This document shows, one piece after another, positions 1-4,970 of a stretch of DNA of 5,044 nt; the stretch's first letter is position 1; each line of letters opens with the position of its first letter. Location: NCBI GenBank assembly GCA_947177345.1, contig CAMWUB010000157.1:1-5044 (forward strand), in the 5' to 3' direction. The notes under the pieces are model-generated. The model was not told the origin of the DNA, did not search any database, and saw only the letters and a program-made list of their open reading frames with translations. This stretch comes from an uncultured Ruminococcus sp. (GTDB taxonomy: Bacteria > Bacillota > Clostridia > Oscillospirales > Ruminococcaceae). The position numbers were made by a program, and so were the translations under genes.

Positions 1-381
1 CATGATGATATACATACAGTAATATTCGAGAACAACAATAACAAACCGTCAGAATCCTCTTTATTAAGTAAGCGTGACCGCTCTGCCGGTCTGTACTCGG
101 TATTCGTAAATCTTACCGGTATTTTCCCATTACTTGGTATGCTTGGTACTATTACGTCATTACTTTCACTTGTCGCCGATACTACAGATATTACAGGTAA
201 TTTCTACGGTGCATTGACTTCAACATTCTGGGGGCTGATATTCGCTATAATATTCAAATTCGTTGACGGTGTTATTTCCGCAAAAGTAGACGACAACGAA
301 AAAAATGTAGCTCTTTATCTTGAAAGGAATTATAAATCCTCTGCTGAACGTGAACCCGAAAGGGAAAGATTGACTGTATGA
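1..381 (+). CDS. MotA/TolQ/ExbB-family proton channel subunit, C-terminal part (5' end outside window)
   Basis: This is the last 126 codons of a multi-pass inner-membrane channel subunit that, in this family, conducts H+ or Na+ and forms a pentamer around two copies of an ExbD/MotB-type partner. The visible part has two hydrophobic helices. The first (about visible residues 32-60) carries the family signature F-P-L-L-G-M-L-G-T-I-T-S. The second (about 69-94) carries the A-L-T-S-T-F-W-G-L-I-F-A-I pattern. These match the two pore-lining helices and their conserved Pro, Gly and Thr positions. A charged, Glu/Arg-rich cytoplasmic tail follows. The frame is open back to position 1, and the signature begins before the Met codon at 139, so that Met is internal and the gene starts upstream of the window. 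Its stop overlaps the next start in an ATGA arrangement (378-381), as expected for translational coupling of two subunits of one complex. Family assignment is firm; the specific system (Exb, Tol, Mot, Zor or other) is not. Confidence 0.87.
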   Translation, partial: HDDIHTVIFENNNNKPSESSLLSKRDRSAGLYSVFVNLTGIFPLLGMLGTITSLLSLVADTTDITGNFYGALTSTFWGLIFAIIFKFVDGVISAKVDDNEKNVALYLERNYKSSAEREPERERLTV

Positions 382-1019
382 AAAACAAAGGCATTATTAT
401 TGAACTTACTTCCCTGCTCGATGTAATTTTAATTATGCTCTTCTGGCTGATGATGAATCTTCAGGAACAGAACAAAAACATAAGCGAAGAGGCTGAAAAC
501 CGTATATCACAGGCTGAAGAAATAGTCGCCGATGCTCAGGAATCTGTCTCCAATGCTGAAAAAATTTCCGTTGATGCTCTCAAAGAACTCGAAAAGATAA
601 AGGCTGAAATGGAAGAACTCCGTGAAAGTACCGACAATGAAATTACGGAAGCGTGGAAAAAAGCCGCAAGTATTAACGATACCGCCACCGCAAATCAGCA
701 GGCTCTTGAAAACTTTGAAAAAGGTTCTTTTATAATGGTAGACTTATGTTATAATGATTCCGGTGAAGTGGTTATTTCCGATAGTAATGATACCATAGGA
801 CAAACTGATATATTATCTTATACGAACATATCAAAAGAATTGATAAATTCATTTAAAGATTACGGATTCAGTAAGGATAACACTATAATATGTGCCGTTA
901 CATATAATGGCAGTCAGGCACTATACAAGGATATAAAAGCCGTCCGCATGGCTATAGATGATGTTAAAAAAAGTTATCCGTATTTTTACTGTACCTACAT
1001 AAACAACAAGGAAAGGTGA
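378..1019 (+). CDS. ExbD/TolR/MotB-like stator partner with one membrane helix, coiled-coil stalk and small extracytoplasmic domain
   Basis: Likely partner of the preceding channel subunit in a proton-driven membrane motor. A short cytoplasmic N-terminus leads into one membrane helix (about residues 10-27) with Asp15 in the context L-T-S-L-L-D-V-I-L-I-M. This is the placement of the essential proton-carrying Asp of ExbD, TolR and MotB. Residues about 29-115 are rich in Glu, Ala and Lys with heptad-like spacing and probably form a long helical or coiled-coil stalk. Residues about 117-208 form a compact domain ending in a strand-helix-strand pattern (T-I-I-C-A-V-T ... Y-K-D-I-K-A-V-R ... Y-F-Y-C-T-Y-I) that resembles the ExbD/TolR periplasmic fold. 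I see no OmpA-type peptidoglycan-binding signature. The start is the ATG of the ATGA overlap; the nearest purine-rich site is at about 361-368, so initiation probably depends on coupling. At 213 residues it is longer than ordinary ExbD (about 140), because of the stalk. The role in energy coupling is inferred from family and position. Confidence 0.8.
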   Translation: MKNKGIIIELTSLLDVILIMLFWLMMNLQEQNKNISEEAENRISQAEEIVADAQESVSNAEKISVDALKELEKIKAEMEELRESTDNEITEAWKKAASINDTATANQQALENFEKGSFIMVDLCYNDSGEVVISDSNDTIGQTDILSYTNISKELINSFKDYGFSKDNTIICAVTYNGSQALYKDIKAVRMAIDDVKKSYPYFYCTYINNKER

Positions 1020-1025
1020 TTTTTT

Positions 1026-1487
1026 ATGGCTAAGAAAAATAAAAAGAATACAAAAAAAGGAAATGCTCTGGTTGTAATCGTCGTAATAATTCTTATTATA
1101 GCAATTGCTCTGATACTTTTAGGACTTTTCGGCAAAGGTTTCGGATTCGGAAAGGGCAATGGAGACGGTTCAGGAACAGGCATTTCAGACAGCGTTGAAA
1201 GTTCAGCAGACGAAAATTCCGGAAGTCAGGCTGATATTCAGGAATCTTCCGAAGCTGAAACTACTACTGTTATAACAGAACCGGAAATATATTATATAGA
1301 AGTCATTGTTTCGGGAAGTTCCTATCTTATGAACGGTACTGAATCAACTATCGACGAAATAACACAATCCGCCGATAATGAAAATACTGTTATAAGAATC
1401 AGCGACGATAACGCCATAGCCGATTCAATGGACGCTCTTGTTTCCGCTCTTGACAATGCAGGAATTTCATATGTTTCACAGAACTGA
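1026..1487 (+). CDS. Single-pass membrane protein with ExbD-like C-terminal domain, lacking the membrane Asp
   Basis: A 153-residue protein with a Lys-rich cytoplasmic N-terminus (residues 1-11) and one strongly hydrophobic helix (about 14-35). A Gly-rich then Ser/Glu/Ala-rich linker follows (about 37-85), and then a C-terminal domain (about 88-152). That domain follows the ExbD/TolR extracytoplasmic pattern: strand I-E-V-I-V-S-G, a turn with L-M-N-G, the helix start S-T-I-D-E-I, the strand T-V-I-R-I-S-D-D-N, the helix D-S-M-D-A-L-V-S-A-L-D, then A-G-I-S-Y-V. ExbD proteins show the same order, including the closing strand after A-G. The membrane helix has no Asp or Glu, so it cannot carry protons as ExbD does and may be an accessory or output subunit. 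The start is supported by AAGGAAAGGTGA at 1008-1019, which contains the stop of the preceding gene. It is the last gene before the terminator. The ExbD-like reading is pattern recognition by eye and has moderate certainty; the gene itself is secure. Confidence 0.65.
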   Translation: MAKKNKKNTKKGNALVVIVVIILIIAIALILLGLFGKGFGFGKGNGDGSGTGISDSVESSADENSGSQADIQESSEAETTTVITEPEIYYIEVIVSGSSYLMNGTESTIDEITQSADNENTVIRISDDNAIADSMDALVSALDNAGISYVSQN

Positions 1488-1491
1488 ATAC

Positions 1492-1524
1492 AAAAAACGG
1501 ACTTGAAAAAAAGTCCGTTTTTTT
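1492..1524. terminator. Bidirectional intrinsic terminator between convergent genes
   Basis: The arm CGGACTT (1498-1504) pairs perfectly with AAGTCCG (1511-1517) around a GAAAAA loop. It is flanked by six A (1492-1497) and seven T (1518-1524), which extend the stem and give a U tail on both strands. It ends the motor operon 4 bases after its last stop codon (1485-1487) on the + strand. On the - strand it ends the amidohydrolase, whose stop codon (1523-1525) overlaps the T tract. Confidence 0.88.
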
Positions 1525-2332
1525 ATAATCCGTAAAATCTCCGAAAATTTTCCGCAAGAACCATTTTGTTTTCCTGCTCCGTGAATCCCAGTGAAAGAAA
1601 TCTTTCAAGTTCTTCTTCATGGCTCCACATAGGGAAATCCGAACCAAAGAAACAGTTTTCGATACCATATTTCTGAATCAGGTGGCGGAGATACTCCGGA
1701 CGAAGAAACGCCATAGAACTACTTATATCAAAGACCACGTTTTCAAGACCTGCCAGACATTCTTCAGCCTCAGACCACCTTTCATAACCACCGAGGTGTG
1801 TCGCCTGAATCTTAAGTTTCGGAAAGTTCTTATGAATATTGGCTATCCTGTATGGTGCGGAATAGTCATAACGCCTGTCACCACAATGAATCATTAACGG
1901 CATAACGCCTTCGATTATTTCATAGATTTTAAAAGCCTCCGGAGAATCGGCGTCGAATTTCTGAAAATCAGGGTGTAGTTTAACGCCATGAAGTCCGAAC
2001 TTCCGGATATTTTCTATATCTTCCTGAATGTTTTCAGAATCAGGGTGTGTAGTTCCTAACCCATAAAAACACGGATTTGATTCACATTCACGTGCGATAA
2101 ATGCATTTATCGAACTTATCTGATGTGGCGTGGTCGCCGTAGAACATACAAGATAATGAGTTATTCCGATTTTACTTCCGCTTTCGATAAGTTTTTTACT
2201 TATTCCGCAACTTTCCATATGTAAATCATAGAATGCTCCGATATTTACTGTAGCGTGTTCAGCTATCTTTTCCGGGAAAATATGTGCATGAGAATCAATA
2301 ATTTCATATCTGCTGTAAATTTCTGAATCCAT
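1523..2332 (-). CDS. Metal-dependent amidohydrolase (amidohydrolase-2 type TIM barrel)
   Basis: A 269-residue cytosolic protein of the amidohydrolase superfamily, hydrolases or decarboxylases with one or two metal ions at the end of a TIM barrel. The metal-ligand motifs appear in the usual order. H15 and H17 lie in D-S-H-A-H-I-F, and H120 follows K118 in G-V-K-L-H-P-D-F. H149 lies in M-I-H-C-G, H179 in A-T-H-L-G-G, and the catalytic Asp232 in F-F-G-S-D-F-P. This set fits the amidohydrolase-2 family, also called the TIM-barrel metal-dependent hydrolase group, better than TatD nucleases. The substrate cannot be read from the sequence. The start is well supported by AGGAGG at 2343-2348, about 10 bases upstream. 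It has its own strong promoter (2356-2384) and terminator, so it is transcribed at least partly apart from nspC although it lies downstream on the same strand. No link to polyamine chemistry is shown. Confidence 0.9.
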   Translation of the reverse strand: MDSEIYSRYEIIDSHAHIFPEKIAEHATVNIGAFYDLHMESCGISKKLIESGSKIGITHYLVCSTATTPHQISSINAFIARECESNPCFYGLGTTHPDSENIQEDIENIRKFGLHGVKLHPDFQKFDADSPEAFKIYEIIEGVMPLMIHCGDRRYDYSAPYRIANIHKNFPKLKIQATHLGGYERWSEAEECLAGLENVVFDISSSMAFLRPEYLRHLIQKYGIENCFFGSDFPMWSHEEELERFLSLGFTEQENKMVLAENFRRFYGL

Positions 2333-2355
2333 AAAATTTCAACCTCCTGAAAAAT

Positions 2356-2384
2356 ATTATAACTCTTTATTAAAAGTTTGTCAA
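2356..2384 (-). promoter_or_regulatory. Consensus vegetative sigma-factor promoter for the amidohydrolase gene
   Basis: Read on the - strand, TTGACA (2379-2384) and TATAAT (2356-2361) match the vegetative -35 and -10 consensus exactly, with the optimal 17-base spacer (2362-2378). Transcription should begin near 2348-2350, at or just before the AGGAGG (2343-2348), giving a leader of only about 16-18 bases. The -35 box begins 5 bases after the nspC stop codon (2390-2392), and no terminator separates the two genes. Confidence 0.8.
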
Positions 2385-2389
2385 CAAGA

Positions 2390-3511
2390 TTATAAACGAT
2401 TTCTGAAATTTTCGTAACCAAATTTACGGAGCGTCTTAATTGTACCGTCGGTCTTCAGAAGAAGTATCGACGGTAATGGCATACCATTGAATGTATTGTT
2501 TTTTACCATGGAATATATTGCCATATCCTCAAAAATGAGACGTTCACCGATTTCAAGCGGATTGTCAAAAGAGTATTCGCCTATCACGTCGCCGGAAAGA
2601 CAGGTCTGCGAACCTAATCTATATGTATATTTCTTTTCACCAGGATTGCCGGAATCCCTAAGGGGCGGACGGTATGGCATTTCCAGTACGTCCGGCATAT
2701 GACACGATGCGGAACAATCAAGAATAGCTATCGGCATATCATTACTTATTATATCAATAACTTCTGTAACAAGATAACCGGCATTAAGAGCTATTGCCTC
2801 ACCGGGTTCTAAATAGACTTCAAGGTTATATTTCTTCTGCATACGCTTTATACATCTTTCGAGACGTTCTATATCGTAATCCCCACGGGTGATATGGTGT
2901 CCGCCACCGAAGTTTATCCATTGCATTTTTTTCAGTACATCACTGAACTTTTCTTCTACAGCGTCAAGGGTCTTTTCGAGGTCATCGGAGTTCTGTTCAC
3001 ATAACGTATGGAAATGTAATCCGGTTACGCCGTCAAGATTATTTATATCAAAATTTTTCCGAGTGATTCCGAGCCGTGACTTCGGTGAGCAGGGGTCATA
3101 TATTTCATGACCCTCTTGTGTGGAACATTCCGGGTTTATTCGGAGACCTATTTTCTTGCCTGCTCCGAGAACTCTTTTTCGGTACTTTTCAAGCTGTCCG
3201 AACGAATTAAATATAATATCGTCGCAATAGGAAATTATCTCGTCAATTTCATTTTCACGGTAACCGGCACAGAATACGTGATTTTCCTTACCCATTTCCT
3301 CGTGACCTAATCTGGCTTCAAAAAGTCCGCTACAGGCAGTTCCGGCAAGATACGTACGCATAAGCGGGTACAGGTGATAACATGAAAATGCTTTCTGTGC
3401 CAGCAGTATTTTACATCTTGTTCTGTCCTGAATACCTTTGAGAATTTCAAGATTTTTTATTAATTTTCCCTCGTCGATTACGTAACAAGGGGTCTGTACT
3501 TTATTCAACAT
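2390..3511 (-). CDS. nspC: Carboxynorspermidine/carboxyspermidine decarboxylase (PLP, alanine-racemase fold)
   Basis: Removes the carboxyl group from carboxynorspermidine or carboxyspermidine to give norspermidine or spermidine, the last step of the route that uses aspartate semialdehyde instead of decarboxylated SAM. The 373 residues fit the usual length of the family. Lys40 in L-L-A-Q-K-A-F-S is the expected Schiff-base lysine, and H166/H168 in G-L-H-F-H follow. Gly202-204 and E-P-G-E-A at 235-239 are the phosphate-binding elements. The family-typical C-H-M-P-D-V-L-E-M-P-Y-R lies at 270-281. Cys304 in T-C-L-S-G-D-V matches the catalytic cysteine of the related diaminopimelate and ornithine decarboxylases, and Tyr333 lies in the closing motif. 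The start has GAGGT at 3517-3521, which contains the stop codon of the upstream gene, so the two are probably coupled. The carboxyspermidine dehydrogenase that makes the substrate is not in the window. No terminator follows the gene before the next promoter. Confidence 0.94.
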   Translation of the reverse strand: MLNKVQTPCYVIDEGKLIKNLEILKGIQDRTRCKILLAQKAFSCYHLYPLMRTYLAGTACSGLFEARLGHEEMGKENHVFCAGYRENEIDEIISYCDDIIFNSFGQLEKYRKRVLGAGKKIGLRINPECSTQEGHEIYDPCSPKSRLGITRKNFDINNLDGVTGLHFHTLCEQNSDDLEKTLDAVEEKFSDVLKKMQWINFGGGHHITRGDYDIERLERCIKRMQKKYNLEVYLEPGEAIALNAGYLVTEVIDIISNDMPIAILDCSASCHMPDVLEMPYRPPLRDSGNPGEKKYTYRLGSQTCLSGDVIGEYSFDNPLEIGERLIFEDMAIYSMVKNNTFNGMPLPSILLLKTDGTIKTLRKFGYENFRNRL

Positions 3512-3519
3512 CTTTTACC

Positions 3520-3744
3520 TCACGTGAATATAGTTTTTTTCTTGCCCTTTTCGTTTTTCGGATAACTTCGTACACGGAATATATGTTCTATATTTACTAC
3601 ACTTTCACTGTCTTTTTCGTCGATTACTATGAAACCGTCGCCGATTTCTATTATACGTGCAATAACTGTACTACCGCTTTCGGTATATATTATGCACTCT
3701 TCCTTATCCTCTACAAACCGCTGTAAAGCCTGCTCAATCTTCAT
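3520..3744 (-). CDS. Small Sm/Hfq-like beta-barrel candidate protein, function unknown
   Basis: A 74-residue soluble protein. A short helix-forming N-terminus (about residues 2-12) is followed by a run of strand-like segments: C-I-I-Y-T, T-V-I-A-R-I-I-E-I, F-I-V-I-D-E and V-V-N-I-E-H-I-F-R-V-R. The G-S turn after the first strand, the G-D-G-F-I-V-I-D middle and the closing N-I-E-H-I resemble the Sm1/Sm2 layout of small RNA-binding barrels. It lacks the Y-K-H signature of true Hfq, so it should not be named hfq. The C-terminus is Lys-rich (K-N-E-K-G-K-K-K), which would suit nucleic-acid contact. The start is clear: AGGAGGT at 3751-3757, 6 bases before the ATG. This site overlaps the stop codon of the preceding paralog (3757-3759), and its own stop lies inside the nspC ribosome-binding site, so it sits in the middle of a coupled operon. 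The Sm-like reading is inference from the strand pattern; the gene is secure. Confidence 0.75.
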   Translation of the reverse strand: MKIEQALQRFVEDKEECIIYTESGSTVIARIIEIGDGFIVIDEKDSESVVNIEHIFRVRSYPKNEKGKKKTIFT

Positions 3745-3756
3745 AAAAAAACCTCC

Positions 3757-4371
3757 TCAACAATATCTCAGATACTGCATATTTTTGTACTCATAGTCCG
3801 GAACTTTCCTGTAAAACATCTTTTCCCTGTACTTTGATTTGTCACAGTGAACGAAATTTACTGTATCAAGCGTATAATACCACTGTTCGTCTATACAAAC
3901 ATTTCTTTCATTGAAAATAATCCTGCCGTATTCATTCGGTTTGAGAATGAACGCCGTTTCATTTACAACATCTGTATAGCAAAACGGTGAATTATTATCC
4001 GTGAACGATTCATTATGTCCCCGACGTTTGAAAGCATTATACCTTGTAAAACTCCTGTCATCACAGAATCTTATTTTATAACCGTCATCAACCTTGAATA
4101 TGCGGATATTACCGATAATATCGTAATAATTACGACAAGGTTTAAGATTATCAACCGTAAATATTTCCTGTCCGTACTCCTTAAAACTTGCACTATACTT
4201 TTTTATTCCGTCGGTATACTGCACCATTGGTACTCTCTGAAATAACACTTCACAGTCGGGAACTTTTTCAATAACTATCGGTGCAAACTTTATTGAATTT
4301 CTTACGTTGGCGTAATTCGCATAACGGACGTTTTTATAATAAGTCAAACAAATATACTGCACAAAAAGCAT
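3757..4371 (-). CDS. Tandem paralog A of an unknown family (long form, 204 residues)
   Basis: I do not recognise this family. The protein is soluble, very rich in Tyr, Phe and Asn, with no signal peptide and no membrane helix. It shares with paralog B an N-terminal block (V-R-Y-A-N-Y-A-N-V-R-N-S-I-K-F at about 15-29), P-D-C-E-V-L at 38-43 and D-G-I-K-K at 54-58. The second half shares Y-G-R-I-I-F-N-E-R at 148-156, W-Y-Y at 164-166, N-F-V-H-C-D-K at 172-178 and R-E-K-M-F at 182-186. The C-terminus P-D-Y-E-Y-K-N-M-Q-Y-L-R-Y-C ends in Cys. It is 30 residues longer than paralog B, mostly from an extra stretch at about 103-131 rich in Arg, Asn, Ser and Asp. The start has the extended site AAAGGAAGTGAT at 4375-4386, identical to that of paralog B. 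It is the last copy of the array and runs directly into the small Sm-like gene with its stop inside that gene's ribosome-binding site. Confidence 0.87.
   Translation of the reverse strand: MLFVQYICLTYYKNVRYANYANVRNSIKFAPIVIEKVPDCEVLFQRVPMVQYTDGIKKYSASFKEYGQEIFTVDNLKPCRNYYDIIGNIRIFKVDDGYKIRFCDDRSFTRYNAFKRRGHNESFTDNNSPFCYTDVVNETAFILKPNEYGRIIFNERNVCIDEQWYYTLDTVNFVHCDKSKYREKMFYRKVPDYEYKNMQYLRYC
3760..3778 (-). other. Inverted repeat at the 3' end of paralog A, paired through G-U wobbles
   Basis: On the coding strand GCAGTAT, loop CTGAG, ATATTGT. Two changes in the right arm relative to copies B and C still allow all seven RNA pairs, two of them as G-U. The stem lies directly before the stop codon and the strong ribosome-binding site of the Sm-like gene. 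It also encodes the conserved Q-Y-L-R-Y-C, so selection on the protein alone could explain it. Confidence 0.4.
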
Positions 4372-4431
4372 TAAATCACTTCCTTTTCAGCAGTATTTCA
4401 GATACTGCATATTTTTGTACTCATAGTCCGG
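4361..4431. repeat. Junction direct repeat, copy 1 (between paralogs B and A)
   Basis: About 71 bases covering the end of paralog B, the short spacer with its ribosome-binding site and the first codons of paralog A. It is nearly identical to 4901-4970: I count three substitutions and one single-base length change in a T run. The repeat spacing is about 540 bases, one gene unit. Most of it is coding sequence, so it marks recent duplication or gene conversion of the array rather than a mobile element. Confidence 0.85.
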
Positions 4432-4911
4432 TATTTTCTTAAAGAACATCTTTTCCCTGAATTTATTTTTGTCGCAACTTATGAAATTAATCGTATGCAT
4501 ACGATAGTACCATGCATATTCAGTTACGAACCTTTCGTTATACTGTATTCTGCCGTACTGTTCCGGACTTAAAGTAAAAACCGTCTTATATACGTCGTCA
4601 TAAAACATTATATTATAATTTTCACTGTCACTTAATATATGGACAGGAACACTCCGCAAAGTATGACCGTTTCCGAAAGTATAAATTTCTTCGCCGAAAA
4701 TTTCCGCTCCGAATCTACTGTAATATTCGTGCCATTTATCAATACCATCCGGAGACTGTTCAAGTTTTGAATAGTGATACAATACTTCACAATCCGGTCT
4801 GATAACATTCGTATCTATCGGCACGAATTTCAAAGAGTTACGCACGTTTGCATATTCCGGATAGCGTACATCTTTTCTATACCACAGGTCTATTTCCTGT
4901 ACGAAAAGCAT
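4387..4911 (-). CDS. Tandem paralog B of the same unknown family (174 residues)
   Basis: Same family as its neighbours and not recognised. The conserved blocks are V-R-Y-P-E-Y-A-N-V-R-N-S-L-K-F at about 15-29, P-D-C-E-V-L at 39-44, D-G-I-D-K at 55-59 and F-G-A-E-I-F at 67-72. Later come Y-G-R-I-Q-Y-N-E-R at 119-127, W-Y-Y at 134-136, N-F-I-S-C-D-K at 142-148, R-E-K-M-F-F-K-K at 152-159, and the same C-terminus ending in L-K-Y-C. Three Cys positions (P-D-C, C-D-K and the final residue) are shared with paralog A. Residues about 73-100 differ strongly from A. No signal peptide or membrane segment is visible. The start has AAAGGAAGTGAT at 4915-4926, which includes the last base of the stop codon of copy C. 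The spacing to the next gene is 15 bases, against 14 on the other side. Gene prediction is secure from the conserved frame between paralogs; function is unknown. Confidence 0.88.
   Translation of the reverse strand: MLFVQEIDLWYRKDVRYPEYANVRNSLKFVPIDTNVIRPDCEVLYHYSKLEQSPDGIDKWHEYYSRFGAEIFGEEIYTFGNGHTLRSVPVHILSDSENYNIMFYDDVYKTVFTLSPEQYGRIQYNERFVTEYAWYYRMHTINFISCDKNKFREKMFFKKIPDYEYKNMQYLKYC
4390..4408 (-). other. Perfect inverted repeat at the 3' end of paralog B
   Basis: On the coding strand GCAGTAT and ATACTGC form a 7-base-pair stem around CTGAA, directly before the stop codon. It lies within the codons for the C-terminal Q-Y-L-K-Y-C. There is no U tract after it, so it is not an intrinsic terminator. 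It may be a transcript hairpin between genes or a by-product of the conserved protein motif. Confidence 0.5.
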
Positions 4912-4970
4912 TAAATCACTTCCTTTCAGCAGTATTTCAGATACTGCATATTTTTGTATTCATAGTCTGG
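4901..4970. repeat. Junction direct repeat, copy 2 (between paralogs C and B)
   Basis: Partner of 4361-4431. It spans the end of paralog C, the 14-base spacer and the first codons of paralog B. The 3' end of paralog A (from about 3758) shares the C-terminal coding part of this repeat but is followed by a different spacer and gene, as expected for the last copy of a tandem array. Confidence 0.85.

Noticed and set aside
139..381. An 80-residue gene starting at the Met codon at 139
   Set aside because: The frame is open to the window edge and the channel signature begins before 139, so this Met is internal.
995..1183. Pro-rich open frame on the - strand
   Set aside because: It lies antisense to the well-supported 1026-1487 gene, and its composition is that gene's Lys/Gly codons read backwards. 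No ribosome-binding site.
1..1487. Naming the left operon as Zorya (zorA/zorB) or tolQR/exbBD
   Set aside because: The channel gene is truncated, the second gene lacks an OmpA-type domain, and no effector gene is visible. Only the broad family can be supported.
1399..1897. Open frames at 1399-1668 (-) and 1619-1897 (+)
   Set aside because: Both overlap the amidohydrolase or the terminator in other frames and show no family pattern or ribosome-binding site.
2487..3310. Three + strand open frames inside nspC (2487-2702, 2889-3110, 3107-3310)
   Set aside because: They are antisense to a full-length gene with all catalytic motifs, with no independent coding signal.
3520..3744. Calling the small gene hfq
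   Set aside because: It lacks the Y-K-H region of the Sm2 motif of Hfq; only a general Sm-like strand pattern is visible.
4015..4245. + strand open frame inside paralog A
   Set aside because: It is antisense to a frame conserved between paralogs; no start signal.
4390..4408. Intrinsic terminators between the paralogs
   Set aside because: The stems are not followed by a U tract and lie before the stop codon and the next ribosome-binding site, so read-through is more likely.
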